64,000 bases of DNA from an uncultured Steroidobacter sp. (lineage in GTDB: Bacteria; Pseudomonadota; Gammaproteobacteria; Steroidobacterales; Steroidobacteraceae), in the NCBI GenBank assembly GCA_937864115.1, contig CALMII010000019.1, forward strand, positions 1 to 64,000. The letters are read 5' to 3'. Below are positions 44,508-51,756 of this stretch, piece by piece. Under the pieces are notes generated by a model, which saw nothing but the letters and a program-made list of their open reading frames with translations, was not told the DNA's origin and ran no database searches. The translations under genes and the position numbers were made by a program. Each line of letters opens with the position of its first letter. Positions within the stretch are counted from its first letter, which is position 1.

Positions 44508-45782
44508 TTACAACTGTAGTCGCTGGGTCATCGCGCGATCGATCAACGCTTGGACCGTGGGAGTTACATTGACAAGGCGGACTGACTGCATGAACCGCAT
44601 TGGTCCCAACTCCGCAAACAACTTTCCGAAGACCTCGTCTGCAAAGCTACTGGAGATGACTGATATTCCTTCGAAATCGACAACTATCTGCTGACCTCGG
44701 CAGGCCTCAATGATGTTCGCGAGTTTTGTTTTGACGGGACGCCCTGCATAACGCGAACGGACAGACGAAGTGTGTTCGCTCAGTTTGAACATGATCGAAC
44801 CAAGGTCGTCTTGCTCATACCTGAGTTCGATGTAATCAATAGGTCTATGTGGCCTACCATCAATTGCCAATGCTTTCTCGAGCAACTCAGGTTCAGAGAA
44901 ATCTATGAAAGCATCGACGGTCGTACCGCTAAACGGAACCGCCTCATTGCGCGATTGAACAACTGCCTCCGCGCAGATCAATGCAGCATTGCCGGCATTG
45001 ATTGAGAACTTGCCTCCTCCTACTCGACAGATCTCAAGCGTCCCATATAGACCGTTGCCTTGAAACTCCGTTGCGTTGCGAGTTACACCAGATTTGACGG
45101 ACTCCATCAAAGCATCGACGTCACTACGTATTTCTGGGCGCGCCGAGCGTAACGTCGCCGAAACTCCCAAGCCTGCATCTGAAACAGTGAACTCGATTCG
45201 ATGCCGCATCGGGTCAAACACGGAAAGCTGCAGTAGGCCGCCTATTGGGGATTGGCTGTGATTGATCACATTGTCCGATATCTCGTTCAATGCCCACTCC
45301 ACTGCAGCGAATGCAGTTCGATTGAAGTTGGGAATGACAGCCAGTAGCTTCTCCAACAACTCGTTGAGAAGCGCACCCTGCTCATCGTGCGTTCGATATT
45401 GGACCGCCGGAAACTGACGGTAAGTAATGTCGCGCTTTGGCGGATCAGCATCCCTCGGACAGATGAGATGTGCCCAACCGGTATTGACGAATAAGCGCCG
45501 AATACGGGAATCCTCAGGCGGAATAAACTGGACATCAATTTTCGCGGCCTGCAGCTGAAGCACATGAGCGCAAATTGGAAGCATCCCATTTGAGAAAGCA
45601 GCGCTACATCGCGAAAAATCGAGCACAACATCCGCATAGCCCCGCACGTTAATGGTGTCATGCAGCGCCGCCAAGACCTTACGAACGTCTTGGATCCCCA
45701 AAGATCCTGCCAAGGAAATCCGATTCCGGTCCCTGCCCAAAAGAAACTGTCGTGCTAGCGGCTGGAGAGGCTGAGCAACCAT
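44508..45782 (-). CDS. STAS-like / HATPase / DUF4325 single-chain protein
   Basis: A 424-aa soluble protein with AGGAG 9 nt before the start. Residues 15-110 look STAS-like (RISLAGSLGIQDVRKVL, YADVVLDFSRCSAAFSN). Residues 135-290 are a GHKL ATPase: N-box VEWALNEISDNVINHS (162-176), DAGLGV (202-207), GNGLYGTLEICRVGGG (242-257). Residues 345-420 resemble the STAS-like DUF4325 domain (QIVVDFEGISVISSSFADEVFGKLFAE). The order mimics anti-sigma kinase and anti-anti-sigma partners on one chain. It is the last gene of the repeat-flanked module, and its base composition is visibly lower in G+C than the surrounding genes. Confidence 0.75.
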   Translation of the reverse strand: MVAQPLQPLARQFLLGRDRNRISLAGSLGIQDVRKVLAALHDTINVRGYADVVLDFSRCSAAFSNGMLPICAHVLQLQAAKIDVQFIPPEDSRIRRLFVNTGWAHLICPRDADPPKRDITYRQFPAVQYRTHDEQGALLNELLEKLLAVIPNFNRTAFAAVEWALNEISDNVINHSQSPIGGLLQLSVFDPMRHRIEFTVSDAGLGVSATLRSARPEIRSDVDALMESVKSGVTRNATEFQGNGLYGTLEICRVGGGKFSINAGNAALICAEAVVQSRNEAVPFSGTTVDAFIDFSEPELLEKALAIDGRPHRPIDYIELRYEQDDLGSIMFKLSEHTSSVRSRYAGRPVKTKLANIIEACRGQQIVVDFEGISVISSSFADEVFGKLFAELGPMRFMQSVRLVNVTPTVQALIDRAMTQRLQL

Positions 45783-45972
45783 TCCGAAGAACTCCTATAA
45801 CTCAAGGGAAAATGCATGTGGGACAGACATATCCCGTCGCGCCCAACAGCCCTCGAGGGCATCACTGGTTCGTCAGTACTGCGGGGGCCAGATTCGTGGA
45901 TCTGCCCGAGTATGAATGAGGCTGACTCGAACACGCTCCGTGGCGTTGTATTCCTACGGCGAATGCGCTGTG

Positions 45973-47121
45973 CTACAACCCGGCACCTCTACCTCCCTGG
46001 GGTGGACCTGGTTCGGTTTCAATATGCAATTCCGGAATAGCGATACCGCGCGAGTGTCCACTCAGCACTTGCTCAAGCAACTGCAAAAACATACGGGTAT
46101 CGGCAAAGTAGTTTGGATACGCCCGCGCCAGATTTGCCACCGACTCAACCGATACCAGTACTGAGTCATGCCTTTCTCCGCGAGCGGCAGATTGTTCCGC
46201 CTCAGCATACTTATCGGCAGCTTCCTGGATTCTATCCGCCGGATAACCTACAACATTTAGCGTGCCGGCCGTTGGATCAAGTTGCAACAGGAAGTATGAC
46301 GCGTCAGACCGAGTGGGGGCCTGCATCGCCCGCACGGCCGTGCGATACCCGTGCAGTCGATCCACGACATTTAGCTTCTTCGAATACTCAGCGAGCTCAG
46401 CCAGCAAACTTGACCGAGTCTGCGGTGTATGAGGTATCAGCGGGAGCTTCTCACGCATGGCGATGGCTGACCCCATAAGCGAGAAAAAACGTTGCCACTC
46501 TGCGCTCCCAAGGCTGGATTTCAGAGCCTGCCCGGAGAACATTCCTACCGTCTCTACTGCCGTAGCCCACGCATGCTGATATCTTGAGCGAAGCTGCATT
46601 TCTATCTTCAATCCATTAAAGATTCGATTCGCCCTTTTGTCGGAGTGGTACCGGAAGACAAAATGGACTCCGCGATACCCAGACTTCTTTGGCTCTGCAA
46701 CGTAGTCGTCGATAGTTGCTAGCTCATGCTTCTGACGACTCATGCTCTTGTAATAAGAGCACAGATCCTGAACCAGAGCCGCAGACCTCAGTATCGCTCT
46801 ACACCCGCCAAGATCCTGCATTTGCGAAAGCCTCATGCTTTCAAATCGGTCGAGTTTGTGCGAGATAGACACCAGTCGCTTTATTCGCTGCGCGACTAGC
46901 GCCCCGTCATCAAATCTCTTGGCCGTGCTGCGCAAAGTCATGTTGATTGCGTTCAGCGGGTATGCATGCGAACTGCGCCAGTTGTTAACAACACCCACGG
47001 CATGGACCCATGCGTCAGCGGCCGAGTCCGTGAGTGTCTCTGGCTTCCTGTACACGTCCCTCAGAATCAGACCTGCCCTATTCACGGCCTCTCTGTCATA
47101 TTCAGGCTCGACACGTGCCAT
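45973..47121 (-). CDS. RelA/SpoT-domain (small alarmone synthetase-like) protein
   Basis: A 382-aa protein with a RelA_SpoT nucleotidyltransferase domain (PF04607) and no HD hydrolase, TGS or ACT domain. Conserved positions: RLSQMQDLGGCRAIL (97-111, with the G-loop/Asp103 region), IDDYVAEPKKSGYRGVHFVF (137-156) and LKIEMQLRSRYQHAWATAVE (171-190). The helical N-terminus (NNWRSSHAYPLNAIN) and a 180-residue C-terminal region of unknown fold are extra. Pyrophosphate transfer to a nucleotide or tRNA is inferred from the domain. It belongs to the low-GC module between direct repeats. Confidence 0.85.
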   Translation of the reverse strand: MARVEPEYDREAVNRAGLILRDVYRKPETLTDSAADAWVHAVGVVNNWRSSHAYPLNAINMTLRSTAKRFDDGALVAQRIKRLVSISHKLDRFESMRLSQMQDLGGCRAILRSAALVQDLCSYYKSMSRQKHELATIDDYVAEPKKSGYRGVHFVFRYHSDKRANRIFNGLKIEMQLRSRYQHAWATAVETVGMFSGQALKSSLGSAEWQRFFSLMGSAIAMREKLPLIPHTPQTRSSLLAELAEYSKKLNVVDRLHGYRTAVRAMQAPTRSDASYFLLQLDPTAGTLNVVGYPADRIQEAADKYAEAEQSAARGERHDSVLVSVESVANLARAYPNYFADTRMFLQLLEQVLSGHSRGIAIPELHIETEPGPPQGGRGAGL

Positions 47122-47286
47122 ACGCTAAATTCTCCGGTGAAACCTTCTCGTGCGGATATCTCTTGTTCGTGTCGCCGTGTCGAGCGCCGCCTTCTCGAAT
47201 CTCGTTAGTTCAACGTTTGCATGCATGTGTCATGCTTGCCCGAACTGAACCGGCCGTGGAAGTCATAGTTCCATCAGAGACCCTAT

Positions 47287-47826
47287 TCATCGTCTGCGGC
47301 GCTTCTTTCGACTTCCTCTCGCAGTAACTTGAGGTATAGGTGGAGTGACTGCTGGCGCAGGCCTTGCCAGACGCAGAGCCAACAATGTCCCTACTACGCC
47401 AAGGAGCATACCGAGCACCGCAAGACCGACGTTCTGCCAAAGTTCAAATCTTCGTGCGCGATCAGAGAGAATTGCCTCTGCATATGCACCTGTAAGGCGC
47501 ATCCACCGATCCTCAGTAATATCGGAAGGCATCGCGAGACCCAACTCACTTGGGTGCATGCCTTTCGTCAAAGCAATTAGGTCGCCCTTCTCAAGTTTCG
47601 TCACATGAGCATAGACCAGCGTTCTTGCATTCTTGGAAATTCCCTCGTTGGAGAAGATCCGATTCACAAGTTCGGCTGTTGGCGAAAAATCCACACGCAG
47701 GTTCGTAGGCGCCATTGGCACCACAGCTGGTTTGCCATCTATCGTCAGCGTGACACCCCCGTTCGCTGCGGCGACAGTCATTGAAAGAATCCAGATAGTG
47801 AGCGCTTTGCACCAGCTATATCGCAA
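47287..47826 (-). CDS. exported/membrane protein of the low-GC module
   Basis: A 179-aa protein if started at the TTG at 47826, which has GAGGAG 9 nt upstream and gives a normal signal peptide (ALTIWILSMTVAAANG). The upstream ATG frame would pass through the terminator hairpin. The mature part (RVDFSPTAELVNRIFSNEGISKNARTLVYAHVTKLEKGDLIALTKG) faces the periplasm; a helix (VGLAVLGMLLGVVGTLLALRLA) and a basic cytoplasmic tail (RGSRKKRRRR) follow. No family is recognised. First gene of the module, so it may be the membrane-linked part of the system. Confidence 0.55.
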   Translation of the reverse strand: MRYSWCKALTIWILSMTVAAANGGVTLTIDGKPAVVPMAPTNLRVDFSPTAELVNRIFSNEGISKNARTLVYAHVTKLEKGDLIALTKGMHPSELGLAMPSDITEDRWMRLTGAYAEAILSDRARRFELWQNVGLAVLGMLLGVVGTLLALRLARPAPAVTPPIPQVTARGSRKKRRRR

Positions 47827-47832
47827 CTGTTC

Positions 47833-47858
47833 GATGCTCCTCAAAAAAAACCCCGCTC
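47833..47858 (-). terminator. Rho-independent terminator
   Basis: On the minus strand CCCCGC-CGAAGA-GCGGGG is followed by eight T (47840-47833). It would end transcripts coming from the nrdJab side and lies inside the right direct repeat. Confidence 0.85.
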
Positions 47859-47895
47859 TTCGGCGGGGCTTCAATCGGTCAAGGCTAGTCCCCTT
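47833..47895 (-). repeat. direct repeat DR2, right boundary of the low-GC module
   Basis: The intact copy: 38 bp at 47858-47895 identical but for one base to DR1, with the functional-looking terminator still attached. The hairpin GGTCGAAGG / CCTTGACC lies just before the terminator in the transcript. Confidence 0.85.
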
Positions 47896-48095
47896 CGACC
47901 ATCAAACTAAAAACCTGTCGCGACGACGCGATGCAGTGATGGCGTTCACGCCATCGATTTCTTCAACTCAAAGCCCCGCATCGTCGTCAGTCGGCTTCGC
48001 ATTCCCTTCGCACTTTCCTTGCCGACCCGCTTTGGCAGGATCGTTGCGGAGGAAGTTCTCGAAATTACTCATCGAACGAGGGATGCTTCAGGTGA

Positions 48096-48120
48096 TGTCC
48101 GGCTGAAGCCGGACCCACAG
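48096..48120. repeat. REP-like palindrome, family R1
   Basis: A single palindrome GTCCGGCTGAAGCCGGAC followed by CCACAG, a variant arm of the family. It is 102 bp downstream of nrdJb. Confidence 0.8.
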
Positions 48121-48126
48121 GAAGAA

Positions 48127-48165
48127 GCCCCCACCCTAACCCTCCCCCGCTTTGCGGAGGAGGGG
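48127..48165. repeat. GC-rich intergenic repeat, family R2
   Basis: GCCCCCACCCTAA, then CCCTCCCCCGC-TTT-GCGGAGGAGGGG, adjacent to the R1 unit. Confidence 0.7.
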
Positions 48166-48221
48166 ACAAAAGATCCTCACCCTGCCTGCTGCTGCCACCT
48201 CCCCAGGGAGAGCGGAAGAAA

Positions 48222-48920
48222 TCAGCCGCATTTGCTGTCGCCGCAGTTTAGACACGTCATGCACCCATCCATCATGATCACCGCCGCCGTGCTGCACTTC
48301 GGGCACAGCTGCGCGCCATCCGGAAAGTGACTCTTCGCAAACGCATCGACCTGTTTCGTCTTCGCCTCGTACTCCGCCTTCTTCTCTTCGATGAGTTTCT
48401 TGCGGTCCTCGTCCAGCTCCGGCTTCTTGAGCAGGCCGATCATCTGCAGGTGCTTCTCCACCACGTAGCCGAGCTCGGCGATGATGGACGGCATGAACTT
48501 GCCACCGGCCTGCCAGTAGCCGCCGCGCGGGTCGAACACGGCTTTCATTTCATCGACCAGGAACGTGACGTCGCCGCCTTTGCGGAACACGGCCGAAATG
48601 ATTCGCGTGAGGGCGACGATCCACTGGAAGTGATCGAGGTTCTTGGAGTTGATGAAGATCTCGAACGGGCGACGCTGTTCGTGCGGGGTGCCTTCGTTCA
48701 GGACGATGTCGTTGATGGTCACGTACATGGCGTGATCCGACACCGGGGTTTTGATCTTGTACGTGGAGCCGATGAGCATCTCGGGACGCTCGAGCTTCTC
48801 GTGCATCCAGACGACGTTGGCTTCCTTGCGCGGTTCGGCGGCCGCTTTGGCAGCCGCCGCCTTGTCCTCGGGCTTCTCCACCCGGTACTTCGTGATTCTC
48901 TTGTCAATCTTGATCGACAT
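48222..48920 (-). CDS. nrdJb: ribonucleotide reductase class II, NrdJb subunit (TSCPD-type)
   Basis: A 232-aa protein corresponding to the C-terminal part of class II reductases, encoded separately as in Pseudomonas aeruginosa. NrdJb-type features: SDHAMYVTINDIVLNEGTPHEQRRPFEIFINSKNLDHFQWIVALTRIISAVFRKGGD (TSCPD-like, about 80-140) and the C-terminal cysteines CPKC, CMTCLNCGDSKCG, which re-reduce the active site and bind metal. It follows nrdJa on the same strand with a 116-bp gap holding an R2 repeat. Confidence 0.9.
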   Translation of the reverse strand: MSIKIDKRITKYRVEKPEDKAAAAKAAAEPRKEANVVWMHEKLERPEMLIGSTYKIKTPVSDHAMYVTINDIVLNEGTPHEQRRPFEIFINSKNLDHFQWIVALTRIISAVFRKGGDVTFLVDEMKAVFDPRGGYWQAGGKFMPSIIAELGYVVEKHLQMIGLLKKPELDEDRKKLIEEKKAEYEAKTKQVDAFAKSHFPDGAQLCPKCSTAAVIMMDGCMTCLNCGDSKCG

Positions 48921-48978
48921 GTCTGTTGCTCCAGCGGCGCGTTGCGCTGCTTACATTTGGGCTACTGAGATTTCGGAA

Positions 48979-49017
48979 GGCCCCCTCCCTGCCCTCCCCC
49001 GCTGCGCGGAGGAGGGG
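48979..49017. repeat. GC-rich intergenic repeat, family R2
   Basis: GGCCCCCTCCCTG, then CCCTCCCCCGC-TG-CGCGGAGGAGGGG, placed between the two halves of the split reductase. Confidence 0.7.
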
Positions 49018-49036
49018 AAGAGGAGAAGAGGCGGCT

Positions 49037-51187
49037 TCAGAACTTGCCGTAGTAGCCCTCTTTCATGGCGTCGAACAGATTCGCGGCGGTGTGTTTCTCG
49101 CCGTCGTACTCGATCTCTTCGTCGCCTTTCACTTTCACTTCGGTGCCGTCGTCGAGCGTGAACACGTACGTGGTGTTCTTCAGGTCTTCTTCCTTGACCA
49201 GCACGCCCTGGAACGCTTCGGGGTTGAAGCGGAAGGTGGTGCAGCCTTTCAGGCCCTGTTCGTGGGCGTAGAGGTAGATGTCCTTGAAGTCTTCGTAGTC
49301 GTAGTTGGTCGGCACGTTGGCGGTCTTGGAGATCGAGGAATCGATCCAGATCTGCGAGGCCGCCTGGATGTCGACGTGTTCCTTCGGCGTGATGTCGTCC
49401 GCCGTCGTGAAGTAGTCGGGCAGCTTCTCGGCGGCGTTGGTGGAACCAGGCATGGCGCGCGGGTTTACCAGTTCGCGATAGGCGAGCAGTTCGAACGAGA
49501 AGACGTCGATCTTCTCCTTCGACTTCTTGCCTTCGCGGATCACGTTGCGGAAGTAGTGATGCGCGAACGAGGGCTCGATGCCGTTCGATGCATTGTTCGC
49601 GAGCGACAGCGAAATCGTGCCGGTGGGCGCGATCGAGCTGTGATGCGTGAAGCGGGCGCCGATCTCGGCGAGTTCGTCGACGAGTTCGGGCGCGGCTTCG
49701 GCGACGCGCTGCATGTAGCGGCTGTACTTGGCGTGCAGCGTGCGACCCGGCACTTGCTGGCCGACGCGCCAGCCATCGCGCGCCATTTCCGGACGCTTAC
49801 GCAGCATTTCCTGCGTGACTTCGAACTCTTCCAGCATGATCGGCGCGGGGCCTTTCTCGCGGGCGAGATCGAGGCCGGCTTCCCAACCCGCAATCGCCAT
49901 TTCGCGCGAGACGTTCTGGGTGAAGGCGACCGACTTCTTCGAGCCGTACTTCATGCACAGCATCGTGATCGTGGAGCCGAGGCCGAGGAAGCCCATGCCG
50001 TGACGGCGCTTGCGCATGATTTCATCGCGCTGCTGACCGAGCGGCAGGCCGTTGATCTCGACGACGTTGTCGAGCATGCGGGTGAAGACCTTGACGACCT
50101 TGCGGAACTCTTCCCAGTCGAAGCGCGCGTCTTCGGTGAACGGATCGACGACGAAGCGCGTGAGGTTGATGGAGCCGAGCAGGCAGGAACCGTACGGCGG
50201 CAATGGCTGCTCGCCGCAGGGATTGGTCGCGCGAATGTTCTCGCACCACCAGTTGTTGTTCATTTCGTTAACGCGGTCGATCAGCACGAAGCCGGGTTCG
50301 GCGAAGTCGTAGGTCGAGGACATGATCACGTCCCAGACCCGACGCGCCGGCACTGTCTTATATATGCGGCAGCAGACCAGGCCGGCTTCGTTGGCAACGT
50401 AGGATTCCCGGGTCGGCCATTCGCGCCAGATGTACTGCGCGGTGTCGGAGAGATCGAGGCCTTCGGCGTCGGCTTCCTTGCGGGTGACCGGGAAGGCGAG
50501 CTTCCATTCCTGGTCGTGCTTCACCGCATTCATGAATTCGTCGGTGATCAGCAGCGACAGGTTGAACTGGCGCAGGCGGCCCGCCTCGCGCTTGGCGCGG
50601 ACGAACTCGAGCACGTCGGGATGGCCGACGTCGAAGGTACCCATCTGCGCGCCGCGACGGCCGCCGGCCGAGGACACGGTGAAGCACATCTTGTCGTAGA
50701 TATCCATGAACGACAGGGGGCCGGACGTGTAGGCGCCCGCGCCGGAAACGTAGGCGCCGCGCGGCCGCATCGTTGAGAATTCGTAACCGATACCGCAGCC
50801 AGCCTTGAGCGTGAGTCCTGCTTCGTGAACTTTAGCTAAAATATCGTCCATCGAGTCGGTGATGGTGCCCGACACGGTGCAGTTGATCGTGGACGTCGCG
50901 GGCTTGTGCTCCTGCGCGCCTGCGTTGGAAGTGATGCGGCCGGCCGGGATCGTTCCCTTGCGCAGCGCCCAGAGAAACTTTTCGTACCACTCGGTACGGA
51001 CTTCTTCGCGTTCGACATCGGCGAGCGCACGGGCGACGCGCTGGTATGTCTCGTCCATCGTGCGATCGATCGGCGTGCCGTCTTTGGCAGTCAGCCGATA
51101 CTTCTTTTCCCAGATATCGAGCGAGGCCTCCTGAAATGGAATGCTGTTTACGTCCATAGGCTCAAGCTTGATTGCCGTCGTCTTCAT
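49037..51187 (-). CDS. nrdJa: adenosylcobalamin-dependent ribonucleotide reductase, NrdJa subunit
   Basis: A 716-aa catalytic subunit of class II ribonucleotide reductase, which uses coenzyme B12 to make deoxyribonucleotides with or without oxygen. Signatures: GRITSNAG, STINCTVSGTITDSMDDI, GLTLKAGCGIGYEFS, FTVSSAGGRRGAQMG, the radical-site region NPCGEQPLPPYGSCLLGSINLTRF, and SIAPTGTISLSLANNASNGIEPSFAHHYFRNV. The end (CTTFRFNPEAFQGVLV) stops where the fused enzymes continue into the TSCPD-type part, here NrdJb. A NrdR-box-like site lies about 190 bp upstream. Confidence 0.95.
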   Translation of the reverse strand: MKTTAIKLEPMDVNSIPFQEASLDIWEKKYRLTAKDGTPIDRTMDETYQRVARALADVEREEVRTEWYEKFLWALRKGTIPAGRITSNAGAQEHKPATSTINCTVSGTITDSMDDILAKVHEAGLTLKAGCGIGYEFSTMRPRGAYVSGAGAYTSGPLSFMDIYDKMCFTVSSAGGRRGAQMGTFDVGHPDVLEFVRAKREAGRLRQFNLSLLITDEFMNAVKHDQEWKLAFPVTRKEADAEGLDLSDTAQYIWREWPTRESYVANEAGLVCCRIYKTVPARRVWDVIMSSTYDFAEPGFVLIDRVNEMNNNWWCENIRATNPCGEQPLPPYGSCLLGSINLTRFVVDPFTEDARFDWEEFRKVVKVFTRMLDNVVEINGLPLGQQRDEIMRKRRHGMGFLGLGSTITMLCMKYGSKKSVAFTQNVSREMAIAGWEAGLDLAREKGPAPIMLEEFEVTQEMLRKRPEMARDGWRVGQQVPGRTLHAKYSRYMQRVAEAAPELVDELAEIGARFTHHSSIAPTGTISLSLANNASNGIEPSFAHHYFRNVIREGKKSKEKIDVFSFELLAYRELVNPRAMPGSTNAAEKLPDYFTTADDITPKEHVDIQAASQIWIDSSISKTANVPTNYDYEDFKDIYLYAHEQGLKGCTTFRFNPEAFQGVLVKEEDLKNTTYVFTLDDGTEVKVKGDEEIEYDGEKHTAANLFDAMKEGYYGKF

Positions 51188-51376
51188 GCCGGTGTGCGCT
51201 CCCCGTGTTTATGAGGGCGGGAAACCCTGGGTTCCACCTGTACTGCGCCCCGCTCTTGTGCGGTGGGCGGGCGAGGCTGCGTACAGTCCTTCCTGACTCC
51301 ATGCGGGCGTCGATCCAGGCTGGATTACCGGGGTATTCCGTAGTCCGCGGAACGGGGTATCACCCGTGATCGCCTA

Positions 51377-51392
51377 CCACAACATCTTGTGT
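51377..51392 (-). promoter_or_regulatory. NrdR box candidate, nrdJ side
   Basis: Read on the minus strand ACACAAGATGTTGTGG matches 13 of 16 positions of ACACWATATATWGTGT. It lies about 190 bp upstream of nrdJa. Most NrdR sites come as pairs about 31 bp apart; the partner here is 176 bp away. Confidence 0.55.
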
Positions 51393-51407
51393 CAGGGGAG
51401 GAAATCT

Positions 51408-51443
51408 ATGCCGCTGTCACAAGGCCGTCAACACCAATGTTAA
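51408..51443 (+). CDS. possible 11-codon leader ORF
   Basis: GGGGAGGAAATCT precedes ATG, then codons for MPLSQGRQHQC and TAA. The Shine-Dalgarno is excellent but the ORF is short, 314 bp before degP; it could be a leader peptide or chance. Confidence 0.25.
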   Translation: MPLSQGRQHQC

Positions 51444-51552
51444 GTGGTTCACGGACCAGAAAAGATGTTTGAAATTAATGGATTGCCGTATTCCAAACGC
51501 AAATTTCCGAATGCAAGGGTTGGTACGTAGGAAAAAGGCGGCACCCGATCGA

Positions 51553-51568
51553 GCACAAGATATTGTGG
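51553..51568 (+). promoter_or_regulatory. NrdR box candidate, degP side
   Basis: GCACAAGATATTGTGG matches 13 of 16 positions of the NrdR consensus. It lies about 190 bp before degP and 366 bp from nrdJa. Confidence 0.5.
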
Positions 51569-51657
51569 TGCAGAATGAGACCGCACAGCGAGACCACAGT
51601 CCACGCACAGGCGATGCACGGGTTGTCCACAGAGTTGTGCAGCATCGTGCCAGGCCC

Positions 51658-51686
51658 GGAACTTTCCGCATCGCCGCAGGCTCTCC
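51658..51686 (+). promoter_or_regulatory. candidate sigma-E promoter of degP/Q
   Basis: GGAACTT at 51658-51664 is the exact sigma-E -35 consensus; a weak TCTCC lies 17 bp later. degP is a classic sigma-E target, but the -10 fit is poor. Confidence 0.35.
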
Positions 51687-51756
51687 TGCAAGCACGATCC
51701 GCGGGTTCACGGCTAGAATCCCCGGCGCTTTTGCATCCGGTACAGAGAAATACTCC

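Larger units (their letters stand above)
47896..48221. other. spacer between the module and nrdJb
   Basis: On the minus strand it holds a 34-codon ORF (48072-47968; MSNFENFLRNDPAKAGRQGK onward, no good ribosome binding site) and the perfect hairpin GATGGCG-TGAA-CGCCATC at about 47938-47955, followed by a second short stem (TCGCG / CGCGA) and the DR2 hairpin and terminator. R1 and R2 repeats lie at 48096 and 48127. The stem series could be the 3' part of a small RNA. Confidence 0.4.

Noticed and set aside
44291..47895. attC-like integron cassette sites
   Set aside because: The repeat has hairpins but lacks the GTTRRRY/RYYYAAC core boxes of attC, and no integrase was found in the window.
47968..48072. 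34-codon ORF downstream of nrdJb
   Set aside because: It has no convincing ribosome binding site and no recognised family; kept only as part of the spacer description.
51190..51376. Cobalamin riboswitch in the nrdJa leader (AGTCAGGA string and several hairpins on the minus strand)
   Set aside because: The AGTCAGGA box is not followed by the usual GACCTGCC core and the other conserved riboswitch segments (GGGAA, GCAACTG-type) are absent in order.
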